Source: a virus. From it: a DNA stretch of 21,542 bases. Within the stretch, counting starts at the first letter, position 1. Every line of letters starts with the position of its first letter. Position numbers and translations under genes: made by a program. Positions 12,605 to 19,563 of this stretch are shown piece by piece. Location of the stretch: the IMG/VR virus record IMGVR_UViG_3300041955_000659, positions 1-21,542 of that record, one strand, 5' to 3'. The notes beneath the pieces were generated by a model. That model made no database searches. It was not told the DNA's origin and saw only the letters and a list, made by a program, of their open reading frames with translations.

Positions 12605-13717
12605 ATGAGCAGACACGAGGCGATGGCCCAGTTTCGCGCCGACAAGCCGATGCTGGAGGCAATGGGCGTGAGCTGGCATGCGTCGGTAGAGCCGCGCATG
12701 TACGCAACGCCGGAGTTCAAGCGCAACTACACGCTGGCCATGGACGCGTTGGGCATGGACGCTCAGCCGCCGCTGAGCACGGACCCCAATTCCGCCGTGC
12801 CGGCGATGCTGACCACGCTGATCGACCCTGACGTCTACAAGGTGCTGTTCAGCCCGAATCGCGCCGCCGAGATTCTTGGCGAGGTACGCAAGGGATCCTG
12901 GCTAGACGACACCGCGATGTTCCCGATCGTGGAGCACGAGGGCGAGGTCACCTCGTACGGCGACTTCAACGAGTCCGGTCACGCGGGCGCCAACACCAAC
13001 TGGCCCCAGCGGCAGGCGTACCTCTTCCAGATCGTGAAGGAGTACGGTGAGCGCGAGCTGGAGCGCGCGGGGCTGGCGCGCGTCAACTGGGTGAGCGAGC
13101 TGGACGCCGCGGCGGCCACGATGCTGAACAAGTTCAGCAATCTGACGTACTTCTATGGCGTCAGCGGTCTGCAGTGCTACGGTCTGCTCAACGATCCCGG
13201 CCTCACGGCGTTTGTCACGCCAGGCACCAAGGCATTCGGAAACAAGCTCTGGGTGACCAGCGGAGTCGTGACCGCGACCGCCAACGAGATCTTCGCCGAC
13301 ATTCAGACGTTGTGGATCACGCTCGTCGGGCAGAACCAGGGCCTGGTTGACCAGAACGCCAAGGTCACGCTCGCGATGTCGCCGACGTCCGCCATGGCTC
13401 TGACCGCCACCAACAGCTTCAACGTGAACGTGGCGGATCTGCTCAAGAAGAACTTCCCGAACATCCGCATCGAGACCGCGGTGCAGTACGGCGCGCTGAC
13501 GTCCAGCAATCCGCAGGGCAGCGCGGGCGGCAACATCGTGCAGATGATCGTCGGCGAGGTGGAGGGCCAGAAGGCCGGCTACTGCGCCTACAACGAGAAG
13601 ATGCGCGCGCACCCAATCATCCGGGCGATGTCGTCCTTCCGGCAGAAGGTGAGCGGGGGTAGCTGGGGCGCGATAGTGCGGCAGCCGGCACTCTACGCGC
13701 AGATGATTGGCGTCTGA
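12605..13717 (+). CDS. Major capsid protein (DUF2184, HK97 fold)
   Basis: This 370-residue protein forms the capsid shell. DUF2184-type signatures are EVTSYGDFNESGHAGANTNW, QAYLFQIVKEYGERELERAG, YFYGVSGLQCYGLLNDPGL near the middle, FNVNVADLLKKNFPNI, and the C-terminal FRQKVSGGSWGAIVRQPALY. The helical N-terminal arm (first 60 residues) may be trimmed by the DUF2213 protease; no cleavage site can be named. The start ATG 12605 has AAGGAG ten bases upstream, one of the best ribosome sites in the operon and fitting for the most abundant virion protein. No terminator is seen after it, so transcription probably continues. Confidence 0.9.
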   Translation: MSRHEAMAQFRADKPMLEAMGVSWHASVEPRMYATPEFKRNYTLAMDALGMDAQPPLSTDPNSAVPAMLTTLIDPDVYKVLFSPNRAAEILGEVRKGSWLDDTAMFPIVEHEGEVTSYGDFNESGHAGANTNWPQRQAYLFQIVKEYGERELERAGLARVNWVSELDAAAATMLNKFSNLTYFYGVSGLQCYGLLNDPGLTAFVTPGTKAFGNKLWVTSGVVTATANEIFADIQTLWITLVGQNQGLVDQNAKVTLAMSPTSAMALTATNSFNVNVADLLKKNFPNIRIETAVQYGALTSSNPQGSAGGNIVQMIVGEVEGQKAGYCAYNEKMRAHPIIRAMSSFRQKVSGGSWGAIVRQPALYAQMIGV

Positions 13718-13754
13718 GCCCCCCGTCGAGCGCTAAAACAAGGAGACCAGACCG

Positions 13755-13994
13755 ATGGACATCGACGCGATGGTCGCGCAGCACGCCAGGCTGAAGCGGT
13801 ACATGCCGATGCTGGAGGACATGTACAATCAGTGGCAGGGCTTCAACGAGGCCCGCGAGCGGCGGCGCGCGCTGCGCGAGGCTCAGACCGAGCAGTCCCG
13901 CCCTACCCGGCAGGCCACCGATGAGGACTCGCGTGCCCGGCAGGTGCTCTATCACGCTCAGCGAATAAGACGTCTTGTGGCACCCAAATCGTGA
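13755..13994 (+). CDS. Small charged hypothetical protein
   Basis: This 79-residue helical protein is rich in Arg, Gln and Glu, with a hydrophobic N-terminal third (MDIDAMVAQHARLKRYMPMLEDMYNQW) and a basic tail (HAQRIRRLVAPKS). AAGGAG precedes ATG 13755 at good spacing. There is no recognisable family. Position right after the capsid gene suggests a small virion or assembly factor. Its stop is one base before the next ATG. Confidence 0.6.
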   Translation: MDIDAMVAQHARLKRYMPMLEDMYNQWQGFNEARERRRALREAQTEQSRPTRQATDEDSRARQVLYHAQRIRRLVAPKS

Positions 13995-13995
13995 G

Positions 13996-14352
13996 ATGTT
14001 CCTGCGCAGCATAGAAGAGAAGCTTACCACGATCGCAGCCGCGATCGCGGCACTCTCCGAGAAGGAAGACGCCATCATGGCCGCAGTCGACGACCTCAAC
14101 TCCGCTCTTACTACCCTCGCCGCCAGCGTCAATACGCTGGCCAGCAACGTCGCCGCCAACAGCACAGCCGTGCAGGACGAGATCACGGCGCTGAAGGCCG
14201 CCATCGCCGCGAACAACTCGGCCGCGATCGAGACCGCGGTGGCCAACATCACCAGCCTCAACAACACCATCGGCGCGCAGGCTGTCGCCGTAGCCACCGA
14301 GACCACCGCACTGACCACGTCGCTGGCGCCGCCTGCGCCACCTACCACCTAG
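13996..14352 (+). CDS. Coiled-coil protein
   Basis: This 118-residue product consists almost wholly of Ala/Leu/Ile/Val heptads (KLTTIAAAIAALSEKEDAI, then AVDDLNSALTTLAASVNTLA and AIETAVANITSLNNTIGAQ), ending in a Pro/Thr tail. It should form a long parallel coiled coil. ATG 13996 is one base after the preceding stop. ATG 14077 in the same frame has a better Shine-Dalgarno (GAAGGAAG) and would give 91 residues; both could be used. Coiled-coil proteins of this kind occur as head fibres or trimerisation elements, but no specific role can be stated. Confidence 0.6.
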   Translation: MFLRSIEEKLTTIAAAIAALSEKEDAIMAAVDDLNSALTTLAASVNTLASNVAANSTAVQDEITALKAAIAANNSAAIETAVANITSLNNTIGAQAVAVATETTALTTSLAPPAPPTT

Positions 14353-14363
14353 GGGGTTCTCGT

Positions 14364-14576
14364 TTGGGCGAGAATGTCACCAGGCTGGAGCCCGTCGCCG
14401 GCAAGCCAGACAAGGAGCTAGCGGCCGAGTTCCGCGAGCGAGTGATCAAGGCGTACGAGCCAATAATCCAGCTCTGCAACGAGATGGACCGTGCGGGCTT
14501 CGAGCTTCAGGTGCAGACCGGCAAGGGGCCGCTGGGGCATTCCATCATGGTCCTGAAGATCACCAAGGCATACTGA
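14364..14576 (+). CDS. Small hypothetical protein
   Basis: This 70-residue protein has a helical middle (DKELAAEFRERVIKAYEPIIQLCNEMDRAG) and a beta end (FELQVQTGKGPLGHSIMVLKITKAY). It starts at TTG 14364, with AGGGGG about eight bases upstream and no in-frame ATG or GTG near it. The alpha-beta pattern recurs in small phage proteins of unknown function. It lies 11 bases after the coiled-coil gene in the same operon. Confidence 0.55.
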   Translation: MGENVTRLEPVAGKPDKELAAEFRERVIKAYEPIIQLCNEMDRAGFELQVQTGKGPLGHSIMVLKITKAY

Positions 14577-14585
14577 TTTCAGAGA

Positions 14586-14675
14586 GGACAAGATGTCAGA
14601 GGTAGCAAAAGCGTCGTCGTCCGGCACCGTGGACAAGATGTCAGAGGTAGCAAAAGCGTCGTCGTCCGGCACCGT
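14586..14675 (+). repeat. Perfect 45-bp tandem duplication over a start codon
   Basis: Two identical 45-base units (14586-14630 and 14631-14675) each contain an ATG (14593 and 14638) and encode the same 15 residues, starting MSEVAKASSSGTV. GAGAGG, the probable Shine-Dalgarno, sits at the junction before the first copy only. Exact identity implies a recent duplication. Confidence 0.9.
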
Positions 14676-15153
14676 CACGGTAGCCTGCAAGATCCCCGCG
14701 GGACTGGTGCTGAGCCTGGACCGCATGGTCGAGGGCCAGGAGCCGGTGATGGGCGGGGGATGGAAGACGGTGAAACGGGCGGAGCCGATAGGCGAGCCGG
14801 TGCGGCTGCTCGGCCCGCGCAAGCTGGTCGGCGAGCTCCAGCGCAATCTCGTGGCGGGCTACGCGCTGACCTACGGCGTGAGCCGAGAGTTCTGGGACGC
14901 GTGGTACGCGGCCAACAGAGAGACCGATCTCGTGCGCAACCGGATGGTCTTCGCGCACGAGCGCAACACAGAGGCGCTCGCCAAGGAGCACCGCAAGGCG
15001 CTCAGCAATCTGGAGCCGCTGACTACCGCGCAGCGGACCGAGGGCGACCGCAAGGTGCCCGTGGACCCGCGCTGGCCGCGACGTCCGGCAGGCAGCACGC
15101 TCGGCGAGCTGGAGTCCGACCCCGACAGCGACAACACCAAGCGGGCGGCGTAG
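14593..15153 (+). CDS. Hypothetical phage structural-region protein with duplicated N-terminus
   Basis: The 186-residue product starts with two copies of a 15-residue segment, then a compact beta region (TVTVACKIPAGLVLSLDRM, GWKTVKRAEPIGEPVRLLGP). A helical part follows (VSREFWDAWYAANRETDLVRNRMVFAHERN, then ALAKEHRKALSNLEPL) with a charged disordered tail. I recall uncharacterised phage proteins with the CKxPxGLxL and FWxxWxxxN patterns in head-tail clusters but know no function. ATG 14593 has GAGAGG upstream. The second ATG at 14638 lacks it, so the longer form is preferred. It precedes the DUF4054 adaptor gene. Confidence 0.65.
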   Translation: MSEVAKASSSGTVDKMSEVAKASSSGTVTVACKIPAGLVLSLDRMVEGQEPVMGGGWKTVKRAEPIGEPVRLLGPRKLVGELQRNLVAGYALTYGVSREFWDAWYAANRETDLVRNRMVFAHERNTEALAKEHRKALSNLEPLTTAQRTEGDRKVPVDPRWPRRPAGSTLGELESDPDSDNTKRAA

Positions 15154-15173
15154 AGGCCCCCCGGTCAAGGCCC

Positions 15174-15650
15174 ATGGGCTCCCAGGTCCCATTCGTCTAC
15201 GCCGACTGGCAGGCCCAGTTTCCTGAGTTCTCTGCCAACGTCAACCAGGTCCAGGCGACGGCGTACTTCACGCAGGCCACGGTCTACTGCCGCAACGACG
15301 GCGGCGGGCCGGTGCCGTCCGCGGCGCTGCAGACGCAGCTGTTATACCTGCTGACCGCGCACATCGCGCAGCTCTTCGCCGCCGCGGCCAACGGCACGCC
15401 CTCGCCGCAGGTGGTGGGGCGGGTGGAGTCCGCGACGGAGGGGTCGGTCAGCGTCAACCTGGACTACAAGGCCGCGGAGAACCCCAACGCGAGCTGGTTC
15501 ACGCAGACCAAGTACGGGGCCGCCTACTGGCAGGCCATCGCGCCGTTCCGTACCATGCGCTACATCCCGCGCAACACGCCGCTCGGCAACCCGTTCGCGG
15601 GGCCGGTCTGGGGCGGAGTAGGCAGCTTTGGGCGCCGGTTCGGAGGCTAG
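15174..15650 (+). CDS. Head-tail adaptor (DUF4054 type)
   Basis: This 158-residue protein resembles DUF4054/gp6-like adaptors that dock under the portal. Features are FVYADWQAQFPEFS at the start, a helical QVQATAYFTQATVYC segment, LLYLLTAHIAQLFAAA around residues 57-72, the GRVESATEGSVSVNLDY strand pair, and ASWFTQTKYGAAYWQAIAPF near the end. The start is ATG 15174, 20 bases after the preceding stop, with a weak AAGG. A longer open frame upstream is a shadow of the previous gene. Location between capsid genes and a gp10-like protein fits the head-tail connector module. Confidence 0.8.
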   Translation: MGSQVPFVYADWQAQFPEFSANVNQVQATAYFTQATVYCRNDGGGPVPSAALQTQLLYLLTAHIAQLFAAAANGTPSPQVVGRVESATEGSVSVNLDYKAAENPNASWFTQTKYGAAYWQAIAPFRTMRYIPRNTPLGNPFAGPVWGGVGSFGRRFGG

Positions 15651-15735
15651 AGGAATAAGTCCCGCGGGGCGCCACGTCAACAGGGCACGCGTTGAGCTGG
15701 CCCGACTGCTGGTGCTGCATAGAAGAGGAAGAACG

Positions 15736-16077
15736 ATGGCGGACCAGAACTCGCAGTTCCCGGAGGTGACGTCCCTGGTCGCCGACATCGCGGGACTGCG
15801 TGCCAAGATCGCGGCCCGCGCTACCAAAAGCTCGGTCAAGCTCGGGAACCTCTATACGTCCTTCGACGCGCGTGTCAGCTCCGCCGAGACTATTTTGCAG
15901 AAGGCCCTGGACGAGCGCGCGCTGGACGTGGAGAGTGCGGTGCGGCAGCTGACCAACCTGGGGGAGCAGGTATCCGCCGCCGCTTTGGACACGTCCCTGG
16001 ACACGTCTTCGAGCACCTCGCAGGAGGTCGCCGCGGAGCAGTCGCCGCGATTTCTCAACGGGGGGAGTAATGGCTAG
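15736..16077 (+). CDS. Hypothetical helical protein in connector cluster
   Basis: This is a 113-residue, mostly helical, Ala/Ser-rich protein (TSLVADIAGLRAKIAARATK, then SAETILQKALDERALDVESAVRQL). Its C-terminal tail is Ser/Thr-rich and probably disordered. ATG 15736 follows GAGGAAG at good spacing; the open frame upstream to 15628 lies largely over the adaptor gene and is non-coding. It overlaps the next start by eight bases. No family is recognised. Confidence 0.58.
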   Translation: MADQNSQFPEVTSLVADIAGLRAKIAARATKSSVKLGNLYTSFDARVSSAETILQKALDERALDVESAVRQLTNLGEQVSAAALDTSLDTSSSTSQEVAAEQSPRFLNGGSNG

Positions 16078-16282
16078 GCCGGACTACAGCAGCGCTCTGG
16101 ACTACGCCTTCTCGGAGCGCGTCTCGAAGGCGTTCGACGTGCTGTGCGACGCTACCATAGCGGCCGGCGCCCTCCGGGACGACCCCGCGCACATGCGGGC
16201 GCTACAGGAGCGCTTCTGGCGCGGCGTGGAGCTCGCGGCGGCGGTGCGCGATGGGCTGCTGGCTCCCGACACCAAGAAGTAG
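16070..16282 (+). CDS. Small helical hypothetical protein
   Basis: This 70-residue protein consists of predicted helices (LDYAFSERVSKAFDVLCDATIAAG, then AHMRALQERFWRGVELAAAVRDG). ATG 16070 is preceded by GGGGGAG and overlaps the upstream gene by eight bases, so it is probably co-translated. It is followed six bases later by the gp10-like gene. No family is recognised; a small connector chaperone or structural role is possible. Confidence 0.6.
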   Translation: MARPDYSSALDYAFSERVSKAFDVLCDATIAAGALRDDPAHMRALQERFWRGVELAAAVRDGLLAPDTKK

Positions 16283-16288
16283 GATCCA

Positions 16289-16732
16289 GTGGCATCCTTC
16301 CGTGGCGGCACACGGCTTCAGCAGGCCATGCGCGACCTCTCGCGCAAGCTGAATAACGCGGGCACCTTGCGCGTCGGATTCCTAGAGCGTGCCAGATACC
16401 CCGACGGCACGCCCGTAGCGATGGTGGCCGCGATCCAGAACTTCGGTGCCCCGCGCCGCAACATACCCCCCCGGCCGTTCTTCAGCGCCGTAGGTGCCCG
16501 GCTGCCGACCGAGGGGCCACGTGTCGCGGTGGCAGCACTTAAGGCTACGGGCCTGGATGCTCGCCGCGCGATGGATCTCATCGGCGAGCACTTCCGCGGC
16601 GAGATCCAGCAGTCCATCCGCGACACCAACTCGCCGCCGCTGAAGCCCGCGACGGTGAGGCGCAAGGGGTTCCAGAAACCTCTCGTTGACACCGGACACA
16701 TGCTGGCCTCCGTCAGCTACGAGATCAAGTAG
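16289..16732 (+). CDS. HK97 gp10-like neck/tail-completion protein
   Basis: This 147-residue protein carries the gp10/virion-morphogenesis pattern: LRVGFLERARYPDGTPVAMVAAIQNFG, IPPRPFFSAVG around residues 60-70, a helical LIGEHFRGEIQQSI, and PPLKPATVRRKGFQKPLVDTGHMLASVSYEI at the end. Such proteins complete the head-tail interface or tail terminus. The start GTG 16289 has AGGA five bases upstream and lies six bases after the previous stop. This is the last recognisable connector gene before the signal-peptide proteins. No tail-tube, sheath or tape-measure gene is visible after it in the window. Confidence 0.8.
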   Translation: MASFRGGTRLQQAMRDLSRKLNNAGTLRVGFLERARYPDGTPVAMVAAIQNFGAPRRNIPPRPFFSAVGARLPTEGPRVAVAALKATGLDARRAMDLIGEHFRGEIQQSIRDTNSPPLKPATVRRKGFQKPLVDTGHMLASVSYEIK

Positions 16733-16755
16733 TTCCAACCAGGAGACTCACCACC

Positions 16756-17508
16756 ATGAGACGCCTCCTAATCGCTGCCGCCGCAGTCCTCTTCGGCACG
16801 CTCGCGGCCCTCGCGCAGTCCACGGTCACGGACCAGACACCCATCCCGTTCACGGGTGGCAACGCGTCCGAGTCGCTCCTGCAGTCCTTTGCCGTGCCGG
16901 GCGGCACGGTGGACTGCGTATTCGCAAAGCCCGCAGGTCAGCCCACCACGGCTCCGGTGCCGCTTGGCGCGGGCTGCGCCTTCGTGCCGGGGGGCGGGGG
17001 TAGCGTCATCCGCTATCTGCCGCTGACGGACGTCAAGACGGATACCGGGTTGCCAATGATCACGGCTACGGCCGCGACCACCCTGCCGGGCATCGCGCGC
17101 ACGGCTGGCACCAGCATGTATCTCACTGGTGTCGCTACCTCCGGCGCCAGCACCGCGACCACCAAGATGCTCTGGGAGTTCAATCTGCCGAGCACCTACG
17201 TCGCGGGCGCGAACATTCCCCTCCTTGTCAACTGCGCGGTGCCCACGGCCACCGACGTCACGGCATCTACCACGACCATGACCGTCGCGGCCTACACCGA
17301 GATCAACGGCGTGGAGGCAGCTCTCACCGTCTCCGCGGCGCAGCAGATCCCCATCACTACCGCTGCTACCTTGACGTTCACGTTGACTGGTGCGGCCTCC
17401 GGCCTAGTACCTGGCTCGCACGTCTCCATCGAGCTGACGATGGCCGTGACCACCACCGCCGGCGGTGCCTCCAGTGGGCAGGTCAACAGCGTCGCCTATC
17501 AAGGCTGA
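16756..17508 (+). CDS. Putative exported/virion protein with signal peptide
   Basis: The 250-residue product has a textbook Sec signal peptide: MRRL, then LIAAAAVLFGTLAALAQ, with likely cleavage after ALA near residue 20. The mature part is Thr/Ala/Gly-rich and all-beta in character. It starts with a TDQTPIPFTGGNASESLLQSF segment, and strands such as TSMYLTGVATSGASTATTKMLW and TLTFTLTGAASGLVPGSHV suggest a jelly-roll or trimeric coat-like domain. Three Cys residues are spaced along the mature chain. The family is not recognised. It lies in the late operon between neck and tailspike genes, where virion proteins are expected, so a signal peptide is unusual. GGAG precedes ATG 16756. Confidence 0.65.
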   Translation: MRRLLIAAAAVLFGTLAALAQSTVTDQTPIPFTGGNASESLLQSFAVPGGTVDCVFAKPAGQPTTAPVPLGAGCAFVPGGGGSVIRYLPLTDVKTDTGLPMITATAATTLPGIARTAGTSMYLTGVATSGASTATTKMLWEFNLPSTYVAGANIPLLVNCAVPTATDVTASTTTMTVAAYTEINGVEAALTVSAAQQIPITTAATLTFTLTGAASGLVPGSHVSIELTMAVTTTAGGASSGQVNSVAYQG

Positions 17509-17534
17509 ACTCTCGCCGGTCGCGCGGAGGCAAC

Positions 17535-17900
17535 ATGCGTAGGTTTTTGCACCCCCCGGTCGTTCTGCTCCTTCTTACACTCCTGAGCGGGGGGGCATTC
17601 GCTCAGGCCGGGCTGCGACAGGTTCCTCTGGGATTCTGCAGCCTCTCGTCCATGTCGGCCGCGACGGGGCTGGCCTCCTGCTCGGGGGGCATTCCGGCCG
17701 GGACCGCCTATGCGGTCATCTGCGCGTACGTGCAGGGCGTCGTCTGGCGCGATGACGGCACCGCGCCCACGGGCACACCCGGCACGGGCGGTCAGGGCAT
17801 CGCCGCCAACCAGTGCCTACCCTACAACGGGACGTTCACGGCGTTCCAGGTCATACAGCAGACGTCCGGAGCCATTCTCGGAGTCTCGTTCTACCGATGA
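17535..17900 (+). CDS. Small phage virion-type protein with signal peptide
   Basis: This 121-residue protein begins with a signal peptide (MRRFLHPPVVLLLLTLLSGGAFAQ, likely cleaved after AFA). The mature part fits a common small phage structural pattern: LSSMSAATGL, then VICAYVQGVVWRDDGTAP, a GQGIAANQCLPYNG turn, and FTAFQVIQQTSGAILGVSFY at the end. In relatives that I recall, the same domain has no signal peptide, so its presence here is notable. Four Cys residues in the mature part could form disulfides if exported. GGAGG lies upstream of ATG 17535, and its stop overlaps the next ATG (ATGA). Confidence 0.7.
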   Translation: MRRFLHPPVVLLLLTLLSGGAFAQAGLRQVPLGFCSLSSMSAATGLASCSGGIPAGTAYAVICAYVQGVVWRDDGTAPTGTPGTGGQGIAANQCLPYNGTFTAFQVIQQTSGAILGVSFYR

Positions 17901-19561
17901 CCCGCCTTCTCGTCGCGCTGTTCTTCGTGCTGGTGGCGAGCACCACTCTTGCTCAGATGCCTCCCAGCTACTGGTCGCCGATGGTTCCTGGCGGTCCAAG
18001 CCCGATAGTCAGTGTTGGTTCCAGTATCCCGGGACCGTTGTTTTCCATTATCAACAATTACCAGCCTGGAGCATCCAGCCTCATATCGACCACTCAGGTC
18101 TCGCACTACGATACTGATGGCAACGTGATCGACGCCCATGCGGGCAACCTTCTCCAAGTCGGCGGGACGTTCTATCTATACGGCGAGTCCCACGCTTGCG
18201 GCTTCACGCCGGGCACGGGCGGTAATCCTTGGTGTGGCGTTAAGGTCTATTCGTCAACCGACCTGAGAATTTGGACTTACCGCGGATATCTGTTTGACGG
18301 TTCAACTGGAACATGGCAGACCAACTGCGCTACGACAAATAACGGTTATAGTGGCTGTTACTCGCCGAAGATGCTCTACAATGCAGCAAACAATAACTAT
18401 GTCTTGTGGATCTACGGTGCTGATAATTCTGGTGACGGCACTTTTTATGTTTTTACCTGCACCTCTCCGACTGGTGGCGCAACGCCGACTATGCCGGGCA
18501 CAGGATGCACGCAGCAAGCCAACGCAACGATGCCGACCTCGCAGGCGGAAGCGCCGTCGTTCTACGTCGATGGCAGCGGCAACGGCTATGCGGCCTATAC
18601 CGATCTGGGAAATTCCTATTCGGTCAGAGTGGTTGCCCTCAACTCCGCTTTCACCAGCACAACGGGATCGCCAACGGCGACTGGGCAGTCGGGAGAAGGC
18701 AATTTCATCTTCCAGCAAGGGGGCAATTTCGTCGGATTTGGTTCCATGGGCTGCGCTTACTGCGACACTGCGGCGACGGTGGTAGTTTCTGCGACAAGCC
18801 CGCTCGGAACCTACGGCTCTCCGACCACGATCAGGAGCGATTCCTGCCAGGGTCAGCCGCGCGACGCTTCCGTCCTGACCACGCTCGGCACTCCCGTTCT
18901 CTACATGAGCGACCAATGGTGGGCGCAAGGTGGTGGCGGACGTTGGAATCAGGGCTTTGCCAATATCTACTTTCAGCCGTTGACGGTCACGGCCGGTGTG
19001 GTTCAACCGTTCTCATGTTCTGCTCAAGTGCAGATCAACGGTCTTTCGGGCGGTAGCTTTCAGAGTCCCGGCGATCCCGACCAGACCGACTTCGGCGACG
19101 TGTTTCTCAACTACTGCGACATCGCCTCCGGTCTGTGGAGGATGCAGACCTTCGTTCCGACGCGATCAACCGTTGCCTCGGTTTCTCTTCCGCTTGCCAA
19201 GAACAACGCAAGTTGCGCCGTTGCATCAGCCTGCTCGGATCCCAATGGATCGGTCACGGTCTCGCTCGTGACCTTGGATGGTAGCAACAATCCGGTAACG
19301 ACGCTCGCGTCACAGAACATCCCGGTCGCAAGCCTCATGTGGGCGCCGCAGTGGACTAATGTGACATTCAATCAAACAGTCACTCCGGGAACGGCCTACG
19401 GGATCGTCCTATCAAGCAACACGACGACGGGGTGCATCGGAACGGCTTTCAACACCGCAGGCTCGGCGCCGTATCCGACTGGTGTGGAGCGCGTTTCAAC
19501 CAATAGCGGTGGCAGTTGGACCACGGAGGCTAGCCGCTCACTGATGTTTTCAAGCTATTAG
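17897..19561 (+). CDS. GH43-like beta-propeller protein with signal peptide (putative glycan-degrading tail protein)
   Basis: The 554-residue product starts with a signal peptide (MTRLLVALFFVLVASTTLAQ). Residues 65-370 resemble GH43 five-bladed propellers of the galactanase-like type. Visible blade motifs are DGNVIDAHAGNLL with Asp79, VKVYSSTDLRIW, YSPKMLYNAANNNYVLWIYG, GEGNFIFQQGGNFVGFG with candidate acid Glu267, and VLYMSDQWW. The usual Glu-Arg-Pro-Lys motif reads YSPK, so activity may be altered. Residues about 400-554 form a separate jelly-roll-like domain (FVPTRSTVASVSLPLA, then WTNVTFNQTVTPGTAYGIVLSS). A role in degrading host surface polysaccharide is inferred. ATG 17897 overlaps the previous stop. 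GC content drops within the first 50 codons, suggesting that a foreign propeller was joined to a resident signal peptide. Confidence 0.72.
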   Translation: MTRLLVALFFVLVASTTLAQMPPSYWSPMVPGGPSPIVSVGSSIPGPLFSIINNYQPGASSLISTTQVSHYDTDGNVIDAHAGNLLQVGGTFYLYGESHACGFTPGTGGNPWCGVKVYSSTDLRIWTYRGYLFDGSTGTWQTNCATTNNGYSGCYSPKMLYNAANNNYVLWIYGADNSGDGTFYVFTCTSPTGGATPTMPGTGCTQQANATMPTSQAEAPSFYVDGSGNGYAAYTDLGNSYSVRVVALNSAFTSTTGSPTATGQSGEGNFIFQQGGNFVGFGSMGCAYCDTAATVVVSATSPLGTYGSPTTIRSDSCQGQPRDASVLTTLGTPVLYMSDQWWAQGGGGRWNQGFANIYFQPLTVTAGVVQPFSCSAQVQINGLSGGSFQSPGDPDQTDFGDVFLNYCDIASGLWRMQTFVPTRSTVASVSLPLAKNNASCAVASACSDPNGSVTVSLVTLDGSNNPVTTLASQNIPVASLMWAPQWTNVTFNQTVTPGTAYGIVLSSNTTTGCIGTAFNTAGSAPYPTGVERVSTNSGGSWTTEASRSLMFSSY

Positions 19562-19563
19562 AG

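Noticed and set aside
11368-12726. Minus-strand open frame opposite the cement protein gene
   Set aside because: Typical GC-rich shadow, with no motif, opposite two strongly supported structural genes.
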